A DNA stretch of 64,000 nucleotides from Lactuca virosa (lineage: Eukaryota > Streptophyta > Magnoliopsida > Asterales > Asteraceae), in NCBI GenBank assembly GCA_928212115.1, contig CAKMRJ010005634.1, positions 263,607,723-263,671,722 on the forward strand, given 5' to 3'. Position 1 is the first letter of the stretch; each line of letters opens with the position of its first letter. Below, piece after piece: positions 11,459-22,668 of the stretch. The translations under genes and the position numbers were made by a program. The notes beneath the pieces were generated by a model. That model was not told where the DNA came from, did no database searches, and saw only the letters and a list, made by a program, of their open reading frames with translations.

Positions 11459-12516
11459 ATCATTTCATTTCATGGTTTATATAGACAAGGATTTAGATAT
11501 TCGTTTGATAATGAAAAGGGTTTCTATTAATGCTTATCTTAATGGTGTTTTCTATTTAGAAGCATTGCCTTGTAAAGGAATATATGAAACTGTGATGGTT
11601 GTAGACTATTTAGGAAATGATGTGGTTGTGTATTGATTATTCCAATGATTTGGATAAAGCATGCTTGTGGCATTGTCGTCTTGGACATGTCAACAAGAAG
11701 CGCATAGCCCAGCTCCAAAATGATGGAGTGTTGGAGTCATTCGACCTTAGGGATGATGATGTGTCCGAATCTTGTTTACTTTGAAAGATGACCAAGTCAC
11801 CCTTCACTGGCACCTGTGAGAGGGGTGAGGGTTTATTGGATCTCATACATACCAATGTATGTGGGCCCTATAGATCCACCACAAGAGATGCGTGCCGCTT
11901 CTACGTGACTTTTACCGATGATTATAGCAGATATGGCTGTATCTACTTAATCAGGCGTAAGTCAGAAACCTTTGAAAAGTTCAAAGAGTTCAAACAAGAA
12001 GTGGAGAATTAGTTGGGCAGGAAAATCAAGATGCTTCGATCCGATCGAGGTGGAGAGTACCTAAGTCTTGAATTCCACAACTACCTCAAGGAATGCATAA
12101 TTGTTTCGCAATTGATGCCAACTAGGACACCACAATTGAATGGTGTGGCTGAGAGGCGTAATCGAACCGTATTGGACATGGTTCGTTCCATGATAAGTCA
12201 TGCTTCGCTACTTATCTCATTCTGGGGGTATGCCTTAGAGACTGTCGCCCATATCCTTAACTTAGTCCCTACGAAGAAGGTTGCCAAAACACCTCACGAG
12301 ATGTGGACAGGGAAAGCTCCCTCGTTGGCACACATCAAGGTTTGGGGTTGCGAGGCTTTCATAAGACGAGAGACTCACGACAAGCTCGAACCTTGTCGTG
12401 AGTGGTGTATTTTCATCGGCAACCCGCAAAAGTCCTTTGGATATCTCTTCTATAGACCGAGTGACAATGTTGTCTTCGTTGCGAGGAGAGGGTTTTCTGA
12501 GAGCAAGAACTCATAA
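11459..12516 (+). pseudogene. Copia A pre-integrase and integrase (decayed)
   Basis: This continues A's pol after the nested copia B. The HCRLGH and CESC zinc residues are recognisable (near 11672 and 11768). A TGA near 11781 and a TAG at 12010-12012 break the frame. The first catalytic position reads HTNVCGP, Asn where Asp is expected. SDRGGEY (near 12040) and ERRNR (near 12150) are kept. The frame ends at 12516. Homology to the integrase of copia B is continuous. Confidence 0.85.
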
Positions 12517-14327
12517 GCCAAGGGGACAGTGGGAGGCAAATCGATCTTGAAGAGCTTCAAGAGTCGAGTGATGAAGGAACCTCTAACGCTGACACTCAAC
12601 CCGAGGAGGAAATTCCGGTTGAACCGAATCACGTGTCCTTACCTCTTAGACGTTCCGAAAGAGTTAGGGTTCAACCCCAATTTTATGGTTTCCATATTAC
12701 TACAGAAGGGGATACGTTCATTAGTGATAGTACACTAGTGAATTTGGACGAACCTAATAGCTATAAGGAAGCCATGGCAGGCCCAGAGTCTGTGAAATGG
12801 AAAGAGGCTATAGACAACGAGATTCAGTCCATGTATGACAACCAAGTTTGGAAATTGGTTGACAATGTGCCAGGTCGTAAGACGGTCGGGTGCAAATGGA
12901 TCTTCAAGAAGAAGACCGACATGGATGGGAATGTACACACTTATAAAGCACGGCTGGTTGCGAAGGGTTTCACTCAAACTCCTGGAGTTGATTATGATGA
13001 GACCTTCTCACCAGTTGCGAAGATAAAGTCTATCGGGTGATGCTGGCCAATGTTGCATTTCATGACTATGAAATATGGCAGATGGATGTCAAAACCGCTT
13101 TCCTTAACGGGAAGTTGGCTGAGGATGTTTACATGAGTTAGCCAGAGGGTTTTGTCAATGCGAAGCATCCTAATAGAGTGTGTAAGCATGAGAAGTCCAT
13201 TTATGGACTAAAACAAACATCTCGCAGATGGAACCTTTGTTTCAACGAGAAAGTCAAAGAGTTTGGTTTTCTGCAAAGCGAGGATGAGTCATGTGTATAT
13301 GTCAAATCTAGTGGGAGTATAGTAAGCTTTCGTATTGTATGTCGATGACATACTACTCATAGGAAACGACATCCCAACCCTGAAGGAAGTTAAATCCTAG
13401 CTTGGGAAGTGCTTCGCTATGAAGGACCTCGAAGAAGCTGCCTATATTTTAGGAATAAGGATAGTGAGAAACAAAAGTAAGAGACTAATAGGACTTAGTC
13501 AGAATACTTACTTGGACAAGGTAGTAAAACGTTTTAGTATGGAGAATTCAAAGAAGGGAGAGTTACCAATCCAAAGTAATGCCAAATTGAGTAAGACTCA
13601 AAGTCCGAGTACCGAAGTCGAGATAGCAGAGATGAGCCGAGTACCTTACGCTTCCTTAGTTGGCTCGATTATGTATGCTATGACTTGTACTCGCCCTGAT
13701 GTGGCCTTCGCTTTGAGTATGGTCAGCAGATATCAAGGGAACCCTGGCAAACCACATTGGACCGCAGTCAAGAATATTCTTAAGTACCTTCGGAGGACCA
13801 AGGAATGGTTTCTAGTCCTCGGTGGGAGTGATGAATTAAGGGTGCGAGGGTATAGTGACGCCAGTTTTCAGACCGACAGAGACAACTGCCATTCACAGTC
13901 GGGCTGGGTCTTTACCCTAAATGGAGGAGCAGTGACTTGGAAAAGTTCCAAGCAGGAGACCGTAGCTGATTCAACGTGCGAATTAGAGTATATAGCGGCG
14001 AGCGAAGCGTCAAAGGAGGCAATATGGTTGAAGAACTTCATTGGAGACCTTGGAGTTGTGCTAGCCATAAAGGAGCCCATGGAAATTTTCTGTGATAATG
14101 AAGGAGCGGTTGCCTTGACCAAGGAACCCAGGGATCATGGCATATCTCGACATATCGACAGAAAATATCACTTTATTCAACATCAGGTGGAATAAGGACT
14201 CCTCGTAGTGAAGAGGGTATTGTCAGAGGATAACCCAGCAGATCCCCTTACGAAGGGACTGAGTAGGGTTAAGCACTTGCAGCACATTAGGAGCATCGGG
14301 CTGAAGGACGATATTAGTTTAGATTAG
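12517..14327 (+). pseudogene. Copia A reverse transcriptase and RNase H (decayed)
   Basis: Order as in copia B: KWIFKKK block (near 12895), FLNGKLAEDVY (near 13105), VDD core (near 13340), then RNase H with SDASFQTD (near 13860), the ELEYIAA catalytic helix that B lacks (near 13980), and the terminal DPLTKG block. Breaks: a frame loss near 13035, TAG at 13139-13141 for CAG, a one-base loss next to the VDD motif, TAG at 13398-13400 for TGG, and TAA near 14193. The frame from 13419 to 14195 is the longest surviving piece. The family stop would be at 14325-14327. Confidence 0.85.
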
Positions 14328-15174
14328 ATAGCCTAGAAACGTGTAATAGATAAATGTAATTGACATTTGATGATTAAATAAAAGAGTATTATTTATAAGT
14401 AAAGTACTGTCTTATGTTAATTATTTACCTATTGTTTCATTTTGCATGTTTTGACTTCCTGAATAATAAGATTATTCGAATGTACCACAGTCACTCATAC
14501 TTTGGGAGTAAGTATGAAAGAAGATTGTCATGAATTGGTGTGTAGATAGTCTAAAACGTATTAGACATAGCAAAGGTTTGCTGCAACGTTCATGAGTGCT
14601 TATGAGTTTGATTTGAGCATTGGATTAGACTCGCGCTTGCTGGAATCACTTCATGGAATTTATCACGAGTGATCGCAAGAAGATAATATCATATGGTCTT
14701 AAAACCTAGATATATGGTTTATTTTCTGCAAGTTAGTTGTGCATTGATAATGTGTAAACGCATCAGTAACTTGATGTTATAAAACACATTGTTGTGCATG
14801 ATTTAATGAGTGAATGGTAAATGCATATAAGTCGAATTTTATCTGTTCCTTTTATCCTAAGAGGGTAAAAGCAATATATGGGCCCCTCGATCATTTGGTT
14901 TGACTTATGTGTCGGGCCCGGTCAGGACTAAATTGATGTGTTCAATTAAGTTCTATGTCAGACGAATAAGAGATCGAGAAACAAATTGATTGACAATAAG
15001 TATGACTATGTTCCATGTATTTTTCCGCACGATATCTAGAACGGAGGACTGTACGATCCCTTATCTAAAGGACAGGTTACTGATAAGATCAGAGTTCGAC
15101 AACGACTTATGAAAGCTACGATTGCTAATCGGATACTGAGGTCGTACTTGATTTTGTATTTATTAGACTTATCC
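14328..15174 (+). other. 3' non-coding region of copia A
   Basis: Homologous to 9831-10669 of copia B. No open frame. It contains the same GGGCCCCTCGAT and GGGCCCGGTCAG landmarks (near 14881 and 14915). Confidence 0.6.
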
Positions 15175-15184
15175 AAGTGGGAGA
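15175..15184 (+). other. Polypurine tract of copia A
   Basis: AAGTGGGAGA one base before the 3' LTR, identical to that of copia B. Confidence 0.85.
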
Positions 15185-15185
15185 C

Positions 15186-16019
15186 TGTTGGATTAGTGTC
15201 TAAGTCCATAACTATATTTGGTATGTACTTGACCCGGTTGTAGCATGGTCCTTTTGGGTTACCTTCACACTGGTGACTAGGCAGGATGACTATTGAAGAG
15301 AGAGGCTGATTTATTATTAAGGATAATCAATTGGGGTATAATATGATTTGTTAATATATTATATGAATAAAATATTAATTTGGAATCATATTATTAATTA
15401 GTATTTAATCAGAAATTAATTTGGAATTAATTTTGGGATTAAAGGAATTAATTAAAGTGCAGGTGCTGTTTTGTAATTACTTGATAGTTGAGACTTTGGG
15501 CCATTGGATCACCTTTATTAGGGCTTGGCCGAAAATCATAGAAGGATCTAGGAGTTTTCGTCCAAGGGCTTAAGGAAAGGAGTCTATGGGTTTGCTTAGG
15601 CCCTAAGCTAAGGGATCAGGGTTTCCACCTTGAAACCCTAGTTGACTTCAACTATAAATAGCACCCTAAAGGCACTCAAAATCGGCACCCCTTGTAGAAA
15701 CCCTAGTAGAGCCGATTTTGTGAGCTAGTTGCCCTTCATCCTCTCTCTCATATTCATCCTTTCACTCAAGTGTGTTTGTTAGCCATTAGAGGTACTACAC
15801 TTGTGGTACTTGCTTTCAAAGCTGAGGAGATTCAAGAAACAAGTTATTACAACATAACAATGAAAGGTATGTGTTCTATTCTTCTATGTGAATTTCAAAA
15901 ATTGTAGGAGCATGCCAGGTTTCTTTTTGTGTTCATAAAGTTGTATGTCTAATAGTGAAAACATAGATCTATAATTATGGTTGCATGCACACATAGGATT
16001 GTTTGTGTAAAACCCATCA
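15186..16019 (+). repeat. 3' LTR of copia A
   Basis: 834 bp, TGTTGGATTAG to CCCATCA, followed by the CTTTA duplication. It differs from the 5' LTR at about 40 sites counted by eye, plus a few indels. Confidence 0.95.
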
Positions 16020-16997
16020 CTTTAATTGTTTTAGCATGCAATGGGGACATTGCATCAAATAAGTGTGGGGAAGGGGGTCGAATATAGGAATACAAGTTTA
16101 CTGATAATTAAAATTTTGAAAAATCACTAGGATTTGAAAATTATTAGAAAGATTTGAAACAATAATCTAAAATTGAATCTAGTAAAATATTTGTTGTGTT
16201 GAGATCTAGGTTACTAGCGTTGTGTGGGACGATCTGATGCGAGTTTTAATGTTTAATTTGAGCCAATATATGTTATAGTGTATTTGTTGCTTCCCTATCC
16301 TAGTGAAATCATGAAACAAAAACATGACCTTTCTTATTTTGAGGGCCGCAATATGTTTAGCATTGTGTACCAGAAATGTATCCAAGAGTGCTTATGTAGT
16401 CATTGCACATTAGACTAATATCTCTAACCAATATGGGTTGAAGATTAAGTTCCCTTGCTTAAGCATATATTTTTCTTAGGTTTTTATTTTTGAGTGAAAA
16501 AAGTGAGTTATGAAAAAAGAAAAAAAGAAAAAAAAGTGAAAAAAAAAGTTGTGGAAAAAAAAGTTGAAAAAAGTTGTTGTTGAGTGAACAAGAGCTATCA
16601 AAGGATGAAGATCTTGAAGAAAGTGAAGAAATAAGGAAATTTTCCAAGTAATTATTTATTGTAATTTTTTTCTAGGTTATTTTTCTATCTGTATGCTTGG
16701 GAGCATAATCAAAAATTACCTTGAGGTTAAGAAAGATTTATGGGGATGGATTCGGAGGGATGCATAAAATGAGCGTTGTTCAAAAGAAGTGGGCAAGTGT
16801 TTATGATGATTGTGAGTATTTAGGATTAGGGAGGTTCATAGGAAAATTTAGACACAAATACATGCTTTGATGTCTTGAAGTAAATGGATAGGTTCAAAAT
16901 GGATTGTCTTATGCGATGTTGGTAGCTAAAGTCTTGATATGATAATAATAAAATCAGTTTTGCTTGAGGCCAAGCAAAAGGCTAGTGTGGGGTAGTT
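16020..16997 (+). mobile_element. Tat/Athila-like gypsy element, 3' internal region (right piece)
   Basis: Non-coding continuation of 1-375. It begins with a TAGCATGCAATGGGGACATT landmark and includes an A-rich purine stretch at about 16495-16580 and a GTGTGGGG purine tract at 16984-16992 just before the LTR. No protein domain is seen. In plant Tat/Athila elements a long untranslated region follows pol, which fits. Confidence 0.6.
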
Positions 16998-18519
16998 TGA
17001 TAATGTCTATTTTATGCATATATTTATGAAAATTTCTTATTATTTTATATTATGTTTTTATGTTATTTAGAACTAAAAGATAGTTAATACGTTTTGAAAT
17101 GTTAAATTACAGTTAAAATGGGAGCTGGAATGCAAAAGGAGGAGAAAGGACCTAAAAAGACGCAAAAAAGGATGTTGCTGGACAGCTTGATCCCTCGTCA
17201 GTGTTTTGGCCATATATCATGACTCGTAACTTCGATTGATGAGATTCAAAATTTACTTAAAACTAGACACAATTTCGGACGACGCTGGTGTTTTGAGAAA
17301 ATGGTGATTCCCAACGAACTCATCAAGTTTAACCCAAAATCTCCGTGTTGAGTAGAAGCTTCGCGATTCTTGACGCTGACACGGGGAATACAGGATTTTA
17401 ATGAAGAACTCGCCGAGTTGGTGTCCAAACTCGTCTATTTGCCGATGAAAACTGTAAATAGAGCCGAAAATTCACCCTAATGAGATATCTTACACCCGAT
17501 ATTGATTCATGCGATTATAAACCCCCAAGAAGTTGTTTTCAGGGTCTAGGAGGCGGCCGGAAGGCCGTTAAGCTGACAGGAGCGAAGATCTGAAGGATTC
17601 GAGAGCAAATTCATGCCGGTAATCATGTGGTTTGTTGTTCCAACCAAGATTAATGTTCAAACATGATTCTATATGCAATTACTTTCTGATTTGGATGTTA
17701 AAACCCTTTGTTTTGAGTTTATGATTAGATGAACCCTTGATTTTGTAGATTAATTGCTATTTGGAATGTTTTATTCGTGTTTAATTTATCTAGTTAAGCT
17801 TGTTAAAGATCCTTATGTGTTAATGACAATTATTTTCTTTTGATGACTAAGTATATTGAGTTGTATGAACATCTACTTGATTACTTGAATCTTATGGTTT
17901 TGTGAAAACAAGATTATAAGCCTAGTGTTGTGAACATAACCTAGGGTTAACTAGAAAATAACTAAATTAATGTGTGAGCATGTGTGATGACCAACCACAT
18001 ATGATTTAATTGAACCAACCAATTTGACTAACTATTGTTACAAGTCTTGCTTCATACGAACCGAATACTAGGAAACTTGTTAGTTTAATCAATTGATTGT
18101 TGTTTGAATTGACTTGTTTGCTAAAGGATTAGTAATAGTGAACATGAACCTAATCCTTTTAGAAATCGGTGAACATTAATAAATAAATCTGTGTGTGCAA
18201 TTATCTATCATTTTAAGACATAATTTGTCTAAACCAAAGTACCTAAAGAGATTTATCTTCGGTTATTTATCAAGATTTGATGTTTAATCGATTGTTTGAG
18301 ATGTAATTCTATAAAACCTTTCTTTATTGCTTTCGTGTGTTTTGTGTAACCTATAATCAAACATTCTAAATTAATTCACTACCTTTCCCCTTGTGTTCGA
18401 CACCCTTGCTTATCAAAATTATACTATACTCGATCGGGTTCACTACCTGTAAGGTGTGGTTTAGATGCGATAAACTAGGAATTACAAATAAAAAACTAGT
18501 GCATTAAATATACACATCA
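16998..18519 (+). repeat. 3' LTR of Tat/Athila-like gypsy element
   Basis: 1,522 bp from TGATAATGTCTATTTTATG to TACACATCA. That start and the internal CCCCTTGTGTTCGACACCC block (near 18386) are features I associate with plant Tat-lineage LTRs. No second LTR or target duplication can be checked because the 5' half is outside the window. Confidence 0.6.
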
Positions 18520-20781
18520 ACAACCATGTTTGGGGAGTTCTTGAGGTCTCCATCTGAGATTCGGAATCTCTTTGAGTTTGCTTCGTCCTTATCCAGAAGA
18601 TCATCCTACTTTGTGTTATACATTCCAAGGGTGATGGATGATATGTATATGGGTGAGCCGTTTGAGTTTTGTCCTATCTAAAATGTCGGTTGGTAGTAGT
18701 TCGAACCCTAAATGGGGGAGTGCTAGATATTCTGCTCATGGAATCATCAATTTGTTCGAGTTATGGTTTCAGAAGAATGGGTCATAGATATTTACGGTTC
18801 GGGTATGCAGAACTTTTGTTCAGGATTTGGTCAAGACGGGGGCACGAACCATTTTTCCATTAGATGCATGTGTTCAGGAATGTCAGAGTTATCTCCACAG
18901 CAAGAATCTATTATACAAAGAGCTCGTTGTAGTCAGTGGTTCCTTTCGGAAACATCAAGAAATAGGTCAAGAGGAATGGGTCGCTCAGGTTGACTATCGA
19001 TCGTTGAAGGATTGTCATCTTGTTGTTTAGATTGATATCTATAGTCTAGGATGGACGATTGTTAATCGGTCAATCAGTTTCAAGGTTTAGTATGTATGGT
19101 CCACCATGGGTTTTAGTTCAGTAGTGTATTGGATCATGGGATTAGTTGTCAATGCATCTTCGATTGTTGGTCATTTCGTTCATCACGAATAGCGGAAATT
19201 CTTTGGAATTTTTGGATTGAATTAGTTGAAGTTCAATGGATGCGTCAACCTATCGCCAAGTTCGGCTCAAGATTGGAAGATGTCCTCGGTTATTGGATGT
19301 TAGAAGTTAGGGCAACATTATTCAGTTTTTCCAGACTTGACATGATATTTGAATAGAATCTATATTTTGGCATGTCATGCCAGCAGGACTGGTATTTGGA
19401 TGGATCCGACCAGAGTTTTAGCGGCATTTATGGATAACTTTGAATGTCTTATCGAGATAGTTACATATTGATGGGGTCTGTTCAGTCTCAATCAAGGTAT
19501 GGAATCTTGTTTCGATCCTTCAGAAGAATGTTTTCTACTAATGATTGAGGTTTGTCATTTTGTTAGATCTTCTGGTACTTCACCCTTTGGGTAAGGTTGT
19601 GGGTTCCATTAAGGGTGTATCGTGGTAAGTTCATTAGGTATTATCATGAGGGGTGTATGTGGGCTGGACAAGATAGCAATGGAGCATTTGGTTTGAATTA
19701 TGTGCATGGTTCATATTTGGGTTATAACCTTTGAATTGGAACAAGAATGCAACCAATTATCCCATTCTCGGGTCGTGTACGACCATATTTTCATCAAATT
19801 TTGCATTGTTAGCAACCAGTACTACGAAAGGGATTATGTGGGGGGTAAAAGAGTGTTTGCATTATAAATCCCATTTGCTTGCAAGCTGATTATTAGTATT
19901 TTGGTTACCAGTGATGGGTATTGGTTATGGAACCTCAAGTCATGAAGTTCATTTTGAATGTCTCGAGTGATTTGTCAGGTGGGGGTACACCTGAGTTGAT
20001 AAGGCACTTGGATCAAACATGAGAATTCTTGGATTGACCATCTATGCTCATAGGAACAGTGGTTAGTAATGACATGTTAGGGAGTCAAGGGGGTATTTAA
20101 GGTTCTTGGTACAACTTCTAGATTTGGGATTGGGTGAAATTCACGATCAGTGTGTTTCGAGTATTCTCTCCACAGTTTTTGGTGGTGTTCTTAGTCAAAG
20201 TCAAGGGGTAGGTTCAACGAATTGATGAATATCAGTCCTGGAGTATGGTTTCTGAAGTTTAGAATTGATGGGTTCCTGGTCCCGGGAAGCATATTGATGG
20301 GGTTGTTTCGGTGGTTTTTCTTTTGAGAGTCATCAGTTGTGTGGTTCTCAATAGAATTTAGGTCTCATAGTTAGGGAGTTTTGGAATATTTTGGCGGTAT
20401 ACGTGTTTCTACGCTATGGTTATTTAGCTGAGACTCCTATTAGGATTCGCCTTGTTTTCGTATGGAAGGTTCAACAGAAGTGAATAGTCAAGGGTTCTAT
20501 TTTCTAGTGGTATCATCAAGGAAATTCGGGGTCGGAAGAGTTCCATATGGTTCGGATTGTGAAGTGAAGTCATATTGACTATGTTATGAGATAGTTTGGC
20601 ATGCTTAGGAGTCAGTCAAGGTATTGGATTTCTGGATTTTGGGCAGATTTGTGGTGATTATTCTTCAGTAGTAAAGGTTAGTGGGTCAAGGATACATTAT
20701 TGGTTGCGGTACGTGAGTTTCACTAATATTAGGCTGAATATAGTTTGGGAAGGTAGTTGCCTGTATGAACCGACTTTTTCG

Positions 20782-20886
20782 GTTAGGATTGGGTTTCAGG
20801 GAGGATCGTTTGAATGGCCCGAGGCGGAGATGCAAGAACACTACCCCGAGTTATTTGCTGCAGCGGACTTCGAGGACGAATTATGA
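20782..20886 (+). pseudogene. Gypsy polyprotein C-terminal tail in element N
   Basis: A short frame ending HYPELFAAADFEDEL and a stop matches in layout the chromodomain-end tail of element T (EMREQHPELFTA near 44507). The rest of pol is absent, so this is a coding relic marking descent from a chromodomain gypsy element. Confidence 0.6.
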
Positions 20887-20888
20887 TT

Positions 20889-20903
20889 CAAGTGGGGGAG
20901 AAT
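20889..20903 (+). other. Polypurine tract of element N
   Basis: CAAGTGGGGGAGAAT immediately before the LTR start. The same tract occurs at 60548-60562, and a near copy precedes the 3' LTR of element T. Confidence 0.75.
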
Positions 20904-22668
20904 TGTAACACCTCAAATTCCAAGTATTAACATTTTGAGCCTTGGTGTGAGTATTGCTTACAAATTTGGTCCCATGGTATTTTGTAATTTTTAGGGACTG
21001 CTTACATACACTAGGTGTACCCAAGCGTATGTCGGGCGTACATTGCCTGGACCTAAAACCCTAATATTTAGGGTTTGTGCACTATTTATTCATTCTTAAA
21101 TCTCAAGGCCCCCTTCATTCATCAGCCCTAACCTCATAATCGACCCTTGAAAACTTACACCATTACAGAGCATCTTTAAACCTTGACTGTGTATTTTGGT
21201 GATCTTGAAGAAGGAAGAAGGAAGAGGATACCATCATAGAAGAGTGAAGGACCTTAATTGGATACACAAAAACACATCATCGTTTTGCACCACTTGGAGG
21301 TAAAAAGCTATAATCTAGATGAAGTTTTGTTTAGATCTTGTTAACCATGGATTTTGTGTTCATTTTGGTCCCATATTTTGGTCCATTTGAGTGTTAGAAA
21401 CTCTAGACCAAGTGATTTTTCCCTCGGGACGTTTTGGGAGGTCTAGAGTGATAAAAATGGAGTCTTGGTTGTTCTTATCTCTCCATGCATTCCCTTTAGT
21501 GGTTTACAGCTTGTATTAAGTTATAGTTTTGGTATTAAGCACTTAATAGCCATGCAAGATCATAAAGTTGTAAACTTTATGATCAAGGACTTCATTTGAG
21601 GGCTAGATCTGGATTTCGGACGAAAGAGCATAAGGCATTAAGCACTCATTAGATGTTATGGGTGGCAGATGCGTACGTTGTACATACGTGGTCAATGCAC
21701 CTTTTTTGGTCAAGGCCTTAGTACGTTGAGCGTACATGTGGAGTACGTTGGGCGTACTCTATTGAGTCAACTCAGTGACTTCTTTGACTTTTGACTTTGG
21801 CTAGGATTTGACCATGTTTGACCTAAGGGTATTTAGGGTATTTTGAGTGGTAATTGAGATTGGTCACTATTGGTTGTATAGGTGACTGGTGGAGCTGATA
21901 TTCAGAGCAGTGTCCTATTTAGCTATTTTTGCAGACTAAGAGGTGAGTTTTCCTCACTGTACTTGTGGGTCGAAGGCACCAATATTGGCCCACTGGGTTA
22001 TGTATCATGGTTTAGAGAATGTTACTATGTTGTATTGATCTGTTAGAACTGAGTCCTGGTATATACGATGTTGTTATGTGATAGTGATCTGTAGATCTGC
22101 CTGTTAGTCTGTTGATTGGTTATATGATTATCTGTTGTTGGATATATGTTATCTGTTATGTATGTGTTGACATTGTATGTTTGGGTTGAGGCATTGTTGC
22201 TTTGTGCGGAAGCCAAAAAACTTAGGAGCAATCCACACATAAGTTATAGGCCCAAGGGGCAAAACAGACTTATGTTGTGGGCTCGGAAGTAAGCCAGACA
22301 TGATCTGTGGTCCATAAGGCAAATCAGACTCATGATGTAGACTCAGGGGTAATCCAGTCTGTTAGTTGTGGACCCAATATCCATGTTCTTATATGTTGTA
22401 TGGTGGTACTTTGGGGGAACTCACTAAGCTTTGGCTTACAGTTTCAGTTTTATGTTTCAGGTACTTCGGATGACCGTGGGAAAGGGAAGGCGTGATCATG
22501 CACATTCTCTTGGTTTTGATGATTCTGATTTGTGACACTCCGATATATGGTTTCTATTTTCGAGAACAAGGTTTTGTAAAGGTTTGGTTTTAATTTACGT
22601 TTTTTCTGAAACAATGATTCTTGTGATTTAAAAATGAAAAATTTTATCATGATTTTTAGGATGTTACA
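20904..22668 (+). repeat. LTR of element N, shared between two internal regions
   Basis: 1,765 bp with inverted termini TGTAACA...TGTTACA. It is preceded by a polypurine tract and followed by a decayed initiator-Met primer site, so it serves as both 3' LTR of N1 and 5' LTR of N2. The 21000-21780 part carries dyads such as TACGTTGGGCGTA. A degenerate array of about 45-60 bp units with CCAGAC or CAGAC and GTGGGCTC words lies at about 22204-22380. Confidence 0.75.

Larger units (their letters stand above)
376..16019 (+). mobile_element. Ty1/copia retrotransposon A (complete ends, interrupted by copia B)
   Basis: LTRs at 376-1211 and 15186-16019 start TGTTGGATTAG and end in CA. The target duplication CTTTA is exact at 371-375 and 16020-16024. 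Without the nested copy B the element is about 7.95 kb. Order is LTR, primer site, long leader, gag, CCHC knuckle, protease, integrase, RT, RNase H, 3' non-coding, polypurine tract, LTR. Integrase before RT is the copia order. The coding region has many stops and frameshifts, and the LTRs differ at roughly 40 sites by eye, so A is dead and older than B. I do not assign a named copia lineage. Confidence 0.95.
18520..20903 (+). mobile_element. Element N1 (Tekay-like, non-autonomous), 3' internal part
   Basis: About 2.4 kb that recurs at 24063-26434 and 59152-60562. It has only short open frames and no protease, RT or integrase that I can recognise. Its last 100 bases encode the tail of a gypsy polyprotein and it ends in a polypurine tract and an LTR. 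It is cut on the left by the gypsy LTR ending at 18519. Copies differ by large indels: N3 lacks about 0.8 kb here, and N2 has about 0.6 kb more near 25400-25985. Confidence 0.65.

Noticed and set aside
18669..19356. Short overlapping frames in element N as genes
   Set aside because: They are not conserved in frame among the three N copies and show no domain.
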